Of a stretch of DNA of 64,000 nucleotides, positions 54,701 to 63,976 are shown piece by piece. Source of the stretch: Spirosomataceae bacterium TFI 002 (GTDB lineage Bacteria > Bacteroidota > Bacteroidia > Cytophagales > Spirosomataceae); NCBI GenBank assembly GCA_900230115.1, contig LT907983.1, positions 62,001-126,000 of the forward strand. Reading direction: 5' to 3'. The notes under the pieces were generated by a model. It made no database searches. It was not told the DNA's origin and worked only from the letters and a program-made list of their open reading frames with translations. The position numbers and the translations under genes were made by a program. Positions within the stretch are counted from its first letter, which is position 1, and each line of letters begins with the position of its first letter.

Positions 54701-57216
54701 CACTCCTAACGATTGAAAATGGCAGCAGGATTTTAGAAAAAAGATGGATAAAAACAGAAGATGGTCAAACCAAAATTAAGATAAAAATAGGCCCAGAAAT
54801 GAGCCCTAATGTGTACGCCGCTATCACATTGATTCAAGCTCATGAAAAAACAGCCAACGATTTACCAATTAGAATGTTTGGCATAACGCCAATCATCGTA
54901 AACAATCCTAGCTCCCATCTTGAACCCATAATTACAAGCCCCACAAGTGTAGAACCAGAAAAGGAATTCACTATTGAGGTGAAAGAAAAAGAAGGCAAAG
55001 CAATGACCTACACCCTAGCAATTGTAGATGAAGGTTTGCTTGATATTACGAATTTTGGAACTCCAGATATTTGGAAAGTTTTCAATCAAAAAGAGGCCCT
55101 TGGCGTAAAAACGTGGGATTTATACAGTTCTGTCTTAGGGGCATTTAATGGTAAATTTGCCAATATATTTGCCATTGGTGGTGGTGACGAAGGCATCAAA
55201 GCACTGGACAAAGGAAAAGTAAATAGGTTTAAACCTGTGGTTCAATACTTAGGTCCATATACAATAAGTCAGCGTGAAAGTAAAAAGCACAAAATCACAA
55301 TTCCAAACTATTTAGGAAGCGTAAAAGTGATGGTCGTTGCTGGAAACCAGCAGAACCAGTTTGGTAGTGGAGATAAAGCAATTGCTGTAAAAAAACCGCT
55401 TATGCTCACTACAACAATGCCGCGTGTGCTCAGTCCTGGCGAAACAGTCAATGTTCCTGTAACCATTTTTGCCGAACCTAATATTACAAAAGCAACGCTT
55501 ACGTTTACAAGTAATGACATCCTTGAAGTTGGTCAGAAAGTATATCAAATCAACTTAAACAAGGGCACAGAAACGATAGTAAACATTCCGCTTAAAGTAA
55601 AAAATGAACTTGGGATAGGAAGTATCAAAGCTTTGGTAAAATCTGGCTCTTATAGTTCATACGAAGAGATAAATGTACCAGTACGTCTTCCAAATGCCTT
55701 GGAAACAAGAAAAACAGATGTAGTATTAAAAGCAAATGATGCCAAATCCTTCAGCTTTGAACCCTTTGGCTTAAATGGTTCTTCAAATATAGAATTACAA
55801 GTTTCATCTTCCCCACCAATAAACTTGGCGAAAAGATTGAACTACCTCATCTCCTACCCGTACGGCTGTTTAGAACAAACGAGCTCTAGTGCATTAGGTC
55901 AGCTATTTTTATCCGACCTAATAGAATTATCGGCAAAGGAGCAAAAAGAAGTTCAAGAAAATGTGAATCAAGCGATTTCTAGAATCAAAACATTCCAACT
56001 CAATAATGGAGGTTTGGGTTATTGGCCAAATTCTAAAATTGCAAGTGACTGGGCGAGCACTTACGCTGGCCATTTTATGCTAGAAGCAGAGAAAAAAGGA
56101 TATGCATTACCCATAGGCTTTAAATCCAATTGGATAAAATACCAAACGACAAGAGCCAACCAGTGGAACGCAACTGCGACAGAAAAATATGTGAGAATTG
56201 ATGACCATCAGCTTGCACAGGCTTACAGGCTTTACACCCTTGCACTTTCTGGCAAATCCAACTTAGGAGCTATGAATAGGCTAAGAAATGTAAAAAACTT
56301 AGATGGGCAAGCTGCATTTAGATTGGCTGCTGCTTACGCACTGATAGGAAAAAGCTCGATCGCCAAAGAACTAATGAATACCAAAGAGCAAGCTCAAAAG
56401 GGCTATTACAATTCCTATACTTACGGTTCGGTAGAACGAGATTTAGCAATGAAACTTGAAACTTATAGCCTTCTAAAGGAAGATCAGTTGGCAACCAATG
56501 TTCTTAAACTGTTAGCAACTCGACTTAATAGCAACTCATGGCTTAGTACTCAATCCACTGCTTATTCTTTGATGTCTGTCGCTAAATATTTAGGCGAAAA
56601 GCCAAGCGGAAAACTAAGTTTTGATTACACCTTGGATGGTAAAAAACAAGCCTTTAATTTAAGTAAAACTACAAGTACTGCGATAAAACTACCATTAAAG
56701 AAAAGCTCAATTAGTATCAAAAACACAAGCGGTGCCCCACTCTTTGTAACAGTAGTGAATCAAGGTATTCCAAAATCAGGAACTGAAAAGGCTTTCCAAA
56801 ACAACCTTCAAATGCGTGTACAATACAAGGATCTCAATAACAACCCAATTGATATTACGAACCTTGCTCAAGGAACAGATTTTAAAGCAGAAGTGACATT
56901 GACAAACCCAAATACCTTGGGTGATTACACTAACCTTGCACTCAACCAGATTTTTCCTTCTGGCTGGGAGGTGATCAACCTAAGGGTCAATGATCAATCC
57001 TCAAAACACACAAAAGATGTAGCCACATACCAAGATATCAAAGATGATAGGGTTTATACTTTTTTTGACCTCAAGCGAAATCAGTCGAAAACCTTCGTTG
57101 TTTTATTAAATGCTACTTATAAAGGGAAATTTAGCTTGCCGGCTGTACAGTGCAAAGCAATGTATAACAATGATATTAAAGCAGTTAGCATGGGCGGACA
57201 GGTGGAAGTCAATTGA
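51718..57216 (+). CDS. Alpha-2-macroglobulin family lipoprotein (YfhM-like)
   Basis: 1832 aa from the ATG at 51718 (an in-frame upstream region is not part of the signal). The lipoprotein signal is MIKNSILILFVFSLILSGC. The N-terminal MG domains are followed by the bait/MG7 region (MTYTLAIVDEGLLDITNF, then YLGPYTISQRESKKHKITIPNYLGSVKVMVVAG), and the thioester CLEQ is intact at residues 1384-1387 (ISYPYGCLEQTSS), followed by the helical thioester domain. It should trap invading proteases in the periplasm. The pbpC gene follows one base after the stop, the classic yfhM-pbpC pair. Confidence 0.94.
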   Translation: MIKNSILILFVFSLILSGCGGSGELKKEFMTIDHSFAPYVASYTSGVIRKNDEIRIKLQQTPESFEQDVLSLLPHVDGFLSLADDKRTLIFKPENSLKNGQIYQLGLDLGELIPNLDNDLKHFEYQIKVIDQDFSVEFTGLESNTDQSLTSYNFKGVVYTADEIENDKLKDLVSSKNGDVNWLSDGQGLKHEFTIENIDRKSADYNLKIEVNGDAIDVDKNWDQEFEIPAQGKFKVLMVSNSFRNENYVSVTLSDPLANQDLKGLVRFKDEIPAIRQIEVESNRLIIYTDEGLNGDFELILDQGIKNSNDINLPDEYRKVIKFENNEPEITLLGTGNIIPKSNQLLFPFEVSGLRGVNVKIYKIYEDNVLQFFQENEIDGNYNLQQVAAPVFNKDIIFNEHGNVNLNHKNKFSLDLTAFIEPEPGAIYKVQLNMPSHLSNMPCLASTNSQTTNLVSETNEDWSIFDSEEYYSDYFYPEDYDWQKRNDPCDNSYYTVSRSVVRNVMASNFGIITKITGEKELDVSISNLINTNPMGGVNVKVYNQQRRLIGDGETDSNGFLKMDLKERPFMLVASKDKEKGYLKIADGNSINMSRFDIDGTISRDGLKGFIYGERGVWRPGDSIFVTCVLQNNLKKIPNNYPLKLSFYSPDNQLYDQLVSNNGENGFYTFKLKTPEDAKTGRWYVKATAGNFEFFQNIKVETIKPNKLKIKLAFKDNLLAGESTQASLKVNWLNGSKASDLKANVTATFIPQKTSFSKYPNFNFDDITKNFSTEELIVFDGKTDSEGNAIFGLKTKLASLPSGQLRVGLFTKVFEKGGDFSTNYMSKEYSPYSSFVGLQVNYSSKDWEMLETGKNHKLSIVSLDNTGNPILKKELKATLYRMKNRWWYSNDGEEVEFMSSQYSTLISTKNISTTNGKASYDIKVDKEDWGKYFLRIEDPESGHSVSQMLWIDWPDWRSRGGMGDDASILSFKTDKEKYNVGETAEIAIPSQSGGKALLTIENGSRILEKRWIKTEDGQTKIKIKIGPEMSPNVYAAITLIQAHEKTANDLPIRMFGITPIIVNNPSSHLEPIITSPTSVEPEKEFTIEVKEKEGKAMTYTLAIVDEGLLDITNFGTPDIWKVFNQKEALGVKTWDLYSSVLGAFNGKFANIFAIGGGDEGIKALDKGKVNRFKPVVQYLGPYTISQRESKKHKITIPNYLGSVKVMVVAGNQQNQFGSGDKAIAVKKPLMLTTTMPRVLSPGETVNVPVTIFAEPNITKATLTFTSNDILEVGQKVYQINLNKGTETIVNIPLKVKNELGIGSIKALVKSGSYSSYEEINVPVRLPNALETRKTDVVLKANDAKSFSFEPFGLNGSSNIELQVSSSPPINLAKRLNYLISYPYGCLEQTSSSALGQLFLSDLIELSAKEQKEVQENVNQAISRIKTFQLNNGGLGYWPNSKIASDWASTYAGHFMLEAEKKGYALPIGFKSNWIKYQTTRANQWNATATEKYVRIDDHQLAQAYRLYTLALSGKSNLGAMNRLRNVKNLDGQAAFRLAAAYALIGKSSIAKELMNTKEQAQKGYYNSYTYGSVERDLAMKLETYSLLKEDQLATNVLKLLATRLNSNSWLSTQSTAYSLMSVAKYLGEKPSGKLSFDYTLDGKKQAFNLSKTTSTAIKLPLKKSSISIKNTSGAPLFVTVVNQGIPKSGTEKAFQNNLQMRVQYKDLNNNPIDITNLAQGTDFKAEVTLTNPNTLGDYTNLALNQIFPSGWEVINLRVNDQSSKHTKDVATYQDIKDDRVYTFFDLKRNQSKTFVVLLNATYKGKFSLPAVQCKAMYNNDIKAVSMGGQVEVN

Positions 57217-57217
57217 T

Positions 57218-59290
57218 ATGCGTTTTGATAAAACACACATTCCAAGGGCGAAACCTTTTTTCAAGGGTTTCGCAATTTTGGTGTCCGTGGTATTTCTTGT
57301 TTGGTATGTGTTTTTTTCATTGCCATCTCCCCTATTTCAAAAACCAACTTCAACAGTTGTTTTTAGTGCAGAGAAAGAGCTGCTTGGCGGTTCCATTGCT
57401 TCGGATGGGCAGTGGCGTTTTCCTGCCATGGATAGCATTCCCGAAAAAGTAGAAATGTCGGTGTTATATTTTGAAGACGAGTACTTTTACAGGCACTTTG
57501 GTTTCAATCCTATCTCTCTTTTTAGGGCAGTAAAACAAAACCTGAGAAAAGGAGGAATTCACAGTGGAGGATCAACTATCACCATGCAAACAATCCGCCT
57601 AGCAAGCGGAAACCCTGCAAGAACTTACTTCCAAAAATTGAAAGAAATAGTACTTGCAACTCGGCTAGAAATTAGCTTGAGTAAAAGTCAAATACTATCG
57701 CAATATATCTCCAATGCACCTTTTGGCGGAAATGTGGTTGGTTTAGAAGCGGCAGCATGGAGGTATTTCAAACGCAATCCTTCTGAACTTTCTTGGGCAG
57801 AAGCGGCTACGCTTGCTGTACTTCCCAATGCACCTTCCCTCATTTACCCTGGCAAGAACCAAGAAAAACTAAAGCTTAAGCGGAACCGACTTTTGCAAAA
57901 GCTTTTTGAAAATAACATTATCGACGAAGGAACTTACTCCTTGGCAAAGGATGAGGAATTACCTCAAAAGCCCAACCCTCTGCCTCAAAAAGCACCACAC
58001 TTAACAACCCTTATTGAAAAAGAAATGAAAGGGAAAAAAGTCATTAGCTCAATTAAGTCTGACTTACAAGAACATGTAAACTATACCATTGCAAAACACT
58101 ACAATCAACTTAAGCTAAGCGAAATACACAACATGGCATGTTTGGTTATTTCCATTAAAAGTGGCGAAGTTCTCGCATATGCAGGTAATACGATTGATTC
58201 ACACAATGGACACGCCAATAAGGTTGATATTATTCAAGCACCTCGTAGCAGTGGCAGCATTCTAAAACCCATTTTATATCAAAAAATGCTCGCCGAAGGC
58301 TATATTTTACCTAAAACACTATTGCCAGATGTGCCCATGAATGCATTCGAAAACTACAGTAGAGAATACGAAGGAGCTGTGCCTGCAGATCAAGCTTTGG
58401 CAAGGTCTCTAAATTTACCGGCTGTACACCTGCTCAAAGAATACGGAGTTGCCAAATTTAAAAGTGTGTTAAATGATTATGGTTTCCAGCAGTTTACCAA
58501 ACCAAGCACACATTACGGCTTATCTCTAATCATTGGAGGTGGAGAAATTACGCTGTGGGAACTAGGCCAAGCTTACGCCAATATGGCGAGAATGCTATAT
58601 TTGGAGCAAAGTAAAAAAGCTCGATTTGGGGAAATTCAATATTTAAAAAACGCTGACCGATTACAAAAACCTTTTAATCATCATAACAACTGGGCAACAA
58701 GTCAGACCTTTAAGGCTTTGGAGGAAGTAATACGACCTGAATCAGAAACGGGATGGCAAAACTTTAATGCTAGCAAAATAGCTTGGAAAACAGGCACCAG
58801 TCATGGATTTAGAGATGCATGGGCTGTAGGAATAAATCCCGAATATGTAGTTGCCGTTTGGGTAGGAAATGCAGATGGAGAAGGTCGTCCAAATATGACA
58901 GGAACCAAAGTAGCCGCTCCAGTTCTTTTCGATGTCTTCGACTTTTTAAAGTCTGAACGAAGTTTTCCTAAAGTGAAAACCAAAACATTCACCTTAAAAG
59001 TGTGTAAAGAAAGCTCTTTTCTATGGACCAAAAATTGCGGTGAAGCCGAACTTATACAAGTACCTAGTTTGGAACTAAATGTGGAACCATGCTCATTTCA
59101 CCAGGAAGTATTTTTGGATCAAAACGAAGCCTATCGAGTAAACAGTTCATGTTATGCTTTAAGTGAAATGAAGTCCAAAAATTGGTTTATCTTACCCCCC
59201 AAATGGCATGGTATTATCAAAAAAAGCACCCTTCCTACACGCCTGCACCTACCTTTATGGAAAGTTGTATCAGTTCTGCGAAAGGGCTAG
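57218..59290 (+). CDS. pbpC: Penicillin-binding protein 1C, main frame (truncated by frameshift)
   Basis: Peptidoglycan glycosyltransferase/transpeptidase. Start at the ATG at 57218, one base after A2M. One membrane helix near the N-terminus (FAILVSVVFLVWYVFF); GT51 motifs EDEYFYRHFG and GGSTITMQTIRLAS; transpeptidase serine in PRSSGSILKPILYQ, then SLNLP as the second motif and KTGTSHGFRDAWAVG as the third. After LPP at ~residue 660 the frame changes: the last 30 residues (KWHGIIKKST...LRKG) are out of frame and the normal C-terminal BiPBP_C domain lies in the -1 frame at 59182-59544. All catalytic domains remain intact. Confidence 0.9.
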   Translation: MRFDKTHIPRAKPFFKGFAILVSVVFLVWYVFFSLPSPLFQKPTSTVVFSAEKELLGGSIASDGQWRFPAMDSIPEKVEMSVLYFEDEYFYRHFGFNPISLFRAVKQNLRKGGIHSGGSTITMQTIRLASGNPARTYFQKLKEIVLATRLEISLSKSQILSQYISNAPFGGNVVGLEAAAWRYFKRNPSELSWAEAATLAVLPNAPSLIYPGKNQEKLKLKRNRLLQKLFENNIIDEGTYSLAKDEELPQKPNPLPQKAPHLTTLIEKEMKGKKVISSIKSDLQEHVNYTIAKHYNQLKLSEIHNMACLVISIKSGEVLAYAGNTIDSHNGHANKVDIIQAPRSSGSILKPILYQKMLAEGYILPKTLLPDVPMNAFENYSREYEGAVPADQALARSLNLPAVHLLKEYGVAKFKSVLNDYGFQQFTKPSTHYGLSLIIGGGEITLWELGQAYANMARMLYLEQSKKARFGEIQYLKNADRLQKPFNHHNNWATSQTFKALEEVIRPESETGWQNFNASKIAWKTGTSHGFRDAWAVGINPEYVVAVWVGNADGEGRPNMTGTKVAAPVLFDVFDFLKSERSFPKVKTKTFTLKVCKESSFLWTKNCGEAELIQVPSLELNVEPCSFHQEVFLDQNEAYRVNSSCYALSEMKSKNWFILPPKWHGIIKKSTLPTRLHLPLWKVVSVLRKG

Positions 59291-59544
59291 CATTGATTTA
59301 CCCTAAAGAACTCAGCAAAATTTACATTCCAAAAAACCTAAGTGGTGAGAAAGAAAAAGTGATTTTTGAAGCTGTTCATGCTGACAAAAACGCAACCCTA
59401 TTTTGGCAAATAGACAATGACTTCATTGGTCAAACCAAATTCACTCATAAAATTGAGCTTTCACCAAGCGTAGGCTCTCATCAACTGACAATTTCGGATG
59501 AGAGCGGCTTTAGTGTGAAGAAGGTTTTTAGGGTTTTGGAGTAA
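59182..59544 (+). pseudogene. pbpC: Displaced C-terminal domain of PBP1C (-1 frame)
   Basis: In this frame QMAWYYQKKHPSYTPAPTF joins exactly to the WFILPP of the main frame, as in PBP1C, and continues into a BiPBP_C/Ig-like domain (IYPKELSKIYIPKNLSGEKEKVIFEAVHADKNATLFWQIDNDFIG). The switch point is the C6 run at 59195-59200 followed by AAA: a -1 step, or a seventh C, restores the full 775-residue protein. Confidence 0.85.
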
Positions 59545-59638
59545 AGGCCTGACGTTACTTTGCACTTAATATTCTCTGTAAAATATTTGTTTTTATAAGC
59601 ATGCTTTAAAAATCCGGTCAAATACCTAGAAACTATAC

Positions 59639-59659
59639 TACTAAGGCGGGGCCTTAGTA
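59639..59659 (+). other. Short perfect hairpin downstream of pbpC
   Basis: TACTAAGGC and GCCTTAGTA are exact inverted repeats around GGG. There is no T run. It lies in the 209-bp gap between pbpC and lemA, which shows no other feature. Confidence 0.5.
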
Positions 59660-59753
59660 TACTTACAGCAAGCCATAAAGTAAAAACCCACCCTACTTTA
59701 CGTCATACTTCAGAGACAATTAATTACCTTTAGTAATAAACTTGAAAAGAAAT

Positions 59754-60302
59754 ATGGTAATGATTATTTTACTTGGACTAATCGTATTACTTGCCTTGTG
59801 GGCAGTAGGCATTTATAATGGCTTAATAAAAGCACGTAACTTAGTTCGTGAAGCCTTTAGTGGAATCGAAGTTTTTCTTAAAAAACGTTTTGACCTCATT
59901 CCTAATCTCGTAGAAGTAGTAAAAGGATATGCTAAACATGAAAGCGAAACACTAGCCAAAGTAATGCAATACCGTGCAGAAAGAGGCACTAACAATGTGG
60001 ATGATGTCGCAAAATCTGATCAAAAGGTTTCTGAAGCCTTGGTAAATGTACGTGCAGTTGCAGAGGCCTACCCCGATCTCAAAGCAGACACTCAATACCA
60101 ACAATTGATGAACGACCTGAGTGAAATGGAAAGCGAACTGGCGGGATCTAGAAGATACTATAATGGTGCTGTTCGTGCCTATAACGACAAATTGATGGTG
60201 TTTCCCACAAATCTTTTTGCCAACATGTTCAACTTCCAAGCAGAAAAGTACTACGAAATAGAGGATGCTGCTCAAAGACAAGCACCTCAAGTCAAATTCT
60301 AA
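59754..60302 (+). CDS. lemA: LemA family protein
   Basis: 182 aa from the ATG at 59754 (a TTG four codons upstream is possible). N-terminal membrane helix (MIILLGLIVLLALWAVGIYNGLI), then the coiled-coil helical LemA body (RNLVREAFSGIEVFLKKRFDLIPNLVEVVKGYAKHE) and the C-terminal MFNFQAEKYYEIEDAAQ. The DUF2207 gene starts immediately after the stop, the usual LemA/DUF2207 pairing. Confidence 0.92.
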   Translation: MVMIILLGLIVLLALWAVGIYNGLIKARNLVREAFSGIEVFLKKRFDLIPNLVEVVKGYAKHESETLAKVMQYRAERGTNNVDDVAKSDQKVSEALVNVRAVAEAYPDLKADTQYQQLMNDLSEMESELAGSRRYYNGAVRAYNDKLMVFPTNLFANMFNFQAEKYYEIEDAAQRQAPQVKF

Positions 60303-62021
60303 ATGGCTTCTATAAAATCCTTCCTAAGCTTTCTTTTTGTATTCATTTGCATAAATGTAAATGCGGAAGAAAGAATATTGTCCTATCATTCTGATATAGA
60401 AATTCAGCAGGATAGATCGGTAATAATAACCGAAAATATCAAAATTATCGCTGAGGGATATATTTTCAAGAGAGGTATTTATCGTGATATCCCTACTTCC
60501 TATGAACTCAAAGGAGGTCAAAAATATAGGGTAGGATTTGATTTAATTTCCGTCACTAAAAATGGCGAGAAAGAGCTATATAAAAAGGACTCTAGGAGCA
60601 ATGGTATTCGCATATATGTGGGCGATGAAGATGTATTCTTAGAGCCAGGTGAATATAGCTACTCCATCAAATATAAAGTCGACAACGTTTTAGGCATTTT
60701 CCAAGATTTTGATGAACTCACTTGGAACGTAAACGGAAATGGTTGGGATGTGAGAATTGATGCTATTTCTGCCAATGTTATTTATCCAAATGGTGCAGGA
60801 TTGGTTCAAACCGCCGTTTACACAGGCGTTTATGGCGACACACAAACAGAAGCCAATATTACGGACAGACAAGGAGAAGTGCAGTTCAGGGGGCGAAAAG
60901 AAATGAACCCTCGAGAAGGCATGACTGTATCTGTAGCTTGGGATAAAGGCTTTATTAATTATCCCACGGCTGTAGAAAAATCAATCCAAAAAATACAATC
61001 CCTCTCGGTTTGGATTGTTTCTATCTTTGGTTTGTTGCTAACGCTCGTTTTTAATACATTTTTCTGGTTAAAGAAAGGGAAAGATCCAGAGCGTGGGATA
61101 GTCATTCCGCAGTTCACAATACCAGAAGGTCTTACTCCAGCAGACTGTGCTTATGTTGACAATAAGTTCAGATATAGATCTAATTCATATGGTGCAACGA
61201 TAGTTAACCTCGCTGTACAAAAGCATATCAGTATTAAAGACGAACAAGAGAAAAAATTACTATTTGTAAATAGGCAGAAATACATTTTTAGTAAGCTTGA
61301 CGAAGGACCAAAATCCCCCGAAAACCAAGTAGAGAAAGAGTTCTTCAACGATCTTTTTGGAAGTGAGCAAGAACTAGAAGTTGTGCGTAAAGAATACAAT
61401 GAAAATGTATTGAACGCACGTAAGGGTTTAATGGAAAACTTAAGAACTAAGCACGAAGGCGTAAATGTCATACGTAATTACGCACTTACTTTTATGTCAT
61501 CTATTATTCCAATTATTAGCATTGCACTTGGTTTCTTTTGCTTAGTAAATTATGGTGGACATTTTGGAGTAATTGCTTCATTGATGGGATTTATGATAGC
61601 TATTGGTTATTTCTTTTCTCGTTGGTTTCAAAAACCTACAGAGCAAGGAACAGCACTTATGGACTATGTAGCTGGTCTCAAAAAATACCTAAAGTACACC
61701 GAAGAAGATCGCCTTAAGATTCTCAATCCTCCAGATTTCTCATTTGAGCATTTCGAAAAAATGCTTCCTTATGCTATAGCACTGAATTTGGCAGATGAAT
61801 GGCAACATCAGTTTGAAGTTGTAAACCCTACTGAAGCTAGGAACCATACTTCTTTCATGTGGTTCAATGGCAACAACGTAAATAGCTATCGTGACTTTGA
61901 TTTTAATGATGTCAGTGACACCATTAGCTCAGCAGCTATTCCTCCTTCAACAAGCAGTTCTAGTGGCGGTGGCGGATTCTCCGGTGGCGGCGGAGGCGGT
62001 GGCGGTGGTGGTGGATGGTAA
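60303..62021 (+). CDS. DUF2207 domain-containing membrane protein
   Basis: 572 aa with a signal peptide (SFLSFLFVFICINVNAEE), a beta-rich DUF2207 domain (SYHSDIEIQQDRSVIITENIKIIAEG...GEYSYSIKYKVDNVLG), membrane helices near residues ~230-255 and ~390-440, and a low-complexity Gly tail (SSSSGGGGFSGGGG and more). DUF2207 proteins occur with LemA across bacteria; the function is unknown but envelope-related. Confidence 0.9.
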   Translation: MASIKSFLSFLFVFICINVNAEERILSYHSDIEIQQDRSVIITENIKIIAEGYIFKRGIYRDIPTSYELKGGQKYRVGFDLISVTKNGEKELYKKDSRSNGIRIYVGDEDVFLEPGEYSYSIKYKVDNVLGIFQDFDELTWNVNGNGWDVRIDAISANVIYPNGAGLVQTAVYTGVYGDTQTEANITDRQGEVQFRGRKEMNPREGMTVSVAWDKGFINYPTAVEKSIQKIQSLSVWIVSIFGLLLTLVFNTFFWLKKGKDPERGIVIPQFTIPEGLTPADCAYVDNKFRYRSNSYGATIVNLAVQKHISIKDEQEKKLLFVNRQKYIFSKLDEGPKSPENQVEKEFFNDLFGSEQELEVVRKEYNENVLNARKGLMENLRTKHEGVNVIRNYALTFMSSIIPIISIALGFFCLVNYGGHFGVIASLMGFMIAIGYFFSRWFQKPTEQGTALMDYVAGLKKYLKYTEEDRLKILNPPDFSFEHFEKMLPYAIALNLADEWQHQFEVVNPTEARNHTSFMWFNGNNVNSYRDFDFNDVSDTISSAAIPPSTSSSSGGGGFSGGGGGGGGGGGW

Positions 62022-62126
62022 GCTTACTATATTGGCAAAAAAAAAACACAATAATCACTTTGTGAACTTCATAGTTGAAAGTTTCATGAAAAATAGAAAT
62101 GCTTATAATTGAAGGCTCAGATTAAA

Positions 62127-62258
62127 ATGCATAAAAAACCACATTTGCCAGAGAAGACTTGCCTTGTATGTGGTCGTCTCTTCACTTGGCGAAAGAAGTG
62201 GGAAAAGGTATGGGACGAAGTAAAATATTGCAGTGAAAAGTGTCGTAGAAATAAGTGA
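62127..62258 (+). CDS. DUF2256 family small zinc-finger-like protein
   Basis: 43 aa. Two Cys pairs and the family signature are clear: [20 protein letters not shown] then [12 protein letters not shown]. It starts with ATG at 62127; upstream is a purine-poor stretch with no clear RBS. The four cysteines probably hold zinc. Confidence 0.85.
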   Translation: MHKKPHLPEKTCLVCGRLFTWRKKWEKVWDEVKYCSEKCRRNK

Positions 62259-62287
62259 ATGACCTTTAAAAGATTTTCTTATTTTTA

Positions 62288-62446
62288 TTAGCACTTACCT
62301 ACACATCCACCTTTACTTTGAAATCTAATAGATGAGGAAGATATTTTGTCACTTTCTATAACTCCAGAAGAAAGAATTCCGTAATTGAATTGCTTAAAAC
62401 TGTAATGACTTCCTTGATTAATACTTATTGAGTAATACAATAGCAT
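62288..62446 (-). CDS. Possible small Cys-ended protein (uncertain)
   Basis: 52-residue frame (MLLYYSISINQGSHYSFKQF ... FQSKGGCVGKC). No family is recognised. Upstream codons ADCIKNV continue in frame only to a TGA, and removing one A there would extend the frame to an MTNKKADCIKNV start, so this may be a slightly damaged gene. The opposite strand of this 287-bp gap shows nothing better. Confidence 0.3.
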   Translation of the reverse strand: MLLYYSISINQGSHYSFKQFNYGILSSGVIESDKISSSSIRFQSKGGCVGKC

Positions 62447-62545
62447 TACATTCTTAATACAATCTGCTTTTTTATTTGGTCATTCTAGATTTTAGAATTC
62501 TTCTTAGTACATTTAGTTAATTCAATATTCAACCCATACCCTAAA

Positions 62546-63976
62546 ATGAAACAGCTAATTCTCTTAGCAGTGCTTTCTTGCATGTTTATTTCTTGCCAAA
62601 ATGAACCAAAGCTTCAAAAACCCAATGTGCTGTTCATCATGGTTGATGACTTAAGACCCGAATTGGCAATTTATGGAGCAAATCATATAAAATCACCCCA
62701 TATCGATCAGCTTGCCAGCGAGAGCACAATTTTCGAAAGAGCTTATTGCAATGTACCAGTATGTGGAGCCTCTAGAGCAAGCCTTTTGTCGGGAGTAAGA
62801 CCAGGTAGAAAACGTTTTGTGGGCTATAGCACAAGACTTCAGGAAGACTTGCCTGGCAGTATTTCTCTAGCTCAGCTATTCAAAAACAACGGTTACACTA
62901 CCATTTCAAATGGTAAAATTTTTCATCATGCCGATGACAGCAAATCATCATGGGATGAAGTTTGGAGGGGTGAAAAGAGCTCCCCAACCGACTACATTTT
63001 ACCAGCCAATATTGAACTAGATACTGAACCAGGAGACCCTCGAGGAGAATCATATGAAAAAGCTGACGTAGACGATAATGCATATTTAGATGGCAAAATC
63101 GCCGAAAAGAGCATGGAAGACTTGGTAAAGTTAAAAGAAACAGGAAAGCCATTTTTCTTGGCCATGGGTTTAATAAAACCGCATTTACCTTTCAATGCAC
63201 CTAGTAAATATTGGGATTTGTACGATTCTACTAAAATCAATTTACCTGCAAACTATAGTCAACCCAGCACAACACCGAAAGAAGCTTATCACAACTTTGG
63301 AGAATTAAGGCATTATTACAATGTACCCGCGAATGGCCCCGTGAGTGACGAACTGGCAAATAAATTACTTCATGGTTATTATGCATGTGTCAGCTATACC
63401 GATGCACAAATAGGCAAAGTGTTGAATAAATTGAAAGAACTTGAACTTGACAAAAATACCATCGTAGTATTGATTGGCGATCACGGTTGGAATCTTGGCG
63501 ACCATGCGATGTGGTGCAAGCATTGCAATTTCGAATCTTCGCTTCATACACCACTTTTGATCAAAGTTCCTGGGAAAACAAAAGGAGAACGAGAAAAAGC
63601 AATTGTAGAATTTATCGATATTTATCCAAGCCTCGCTGAGTTGGCTGGGTTTGAGATTCCTGTGCAAGTTGATGGCAAGAGTCTTCTTCCAGTTTTTGAC
63701 AATAAGCCATTGGCTAGAGACTTCGCCATTTCAAAATATCACGACGGACTTACTTTGATCCAAGACGAGTTTTTTTATACTGAATACAGAGACAATCAAG
63801 ATAGTTTGATAGCCCGAATGCTCTTCGATCATAACAGTGATCCACTAGAAATGAACAATTTGGCTAATGAGGCAAACCAAAAAGACAGAATTGAGAAAAT
63901 GAGTAAAAATCTACTCGCAAATAGAGGAGATAGGTATTTTGAAGATAGACGACTCAAAGGTTCTATTGACGAATAA
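62546..63976 (+). CDS. Sulfatase lipoprotein (iduronate-2-sulfatase-like)
   Basis: Arylsulfatase-type hydrolase, 476 aa. Lipobox MFISC (Cys17), metal-ligand MVDDLRPELAIYG, the formylglycine motif CGASR at Cys73 (NVPVCGASRASLLSGVRPG), PHLPF and GDHGWNLGDHAMWCKH. It resembles iduronate-2-sulfatase/choline-sulfatase-like members acting on polysaccharides. The Cys would need conversion by an anSME or FGE maturase, neither of which is in the window. The gene ends 24 bases before the window edge. Confidence 0.92.
   Translation: MKQLILLAVLSCMFISCQNEPKLQKPNVLFIMVDDLRPELAIYGANHIKSPHIDQLASESTIFERAYCNVPVCGASRASLLSGVRPGRKRFVGYSTRLQEDLPGSISLAQLFKNNGYTTISNGKIFHHADDSKSSWDEVWRGEKSSPTDYILPANIELDTEPGDPRGESYEKADVDDNAYLDGKIAEKSMEDLVKLKETGKPFFLAMGLIKPHLPFNAPSKYWDLYDSTKINLPANYSQPSTTPKEAYHNFGELRHYYNVPANGPVSDELANKLLHGYYACVSYTDAQIGKVLNKLKELELDKNTIVVLIGDHGWNLGDHAMWCKHCNFESSLHTPLLIKVPGKTKGEREKAIVEFIDIYPSLAELAGFEIPVQVDGKSLLPVFDNKPLARDFAISKYHDGLTLIQDEFFYTEYRDNQDSLIARMLFDHNSDPLEMNNLANEANQKDRIEKMSKNLLANRGDRYFEDRRLKGSIDE

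Noticed and set aside
61960-62018. GGC/GGT-rich repeat at the end of the DUF2207 gene
   Set aside because: It codes for the Gly-rich tail usual in this family and is not a separate repeat element.
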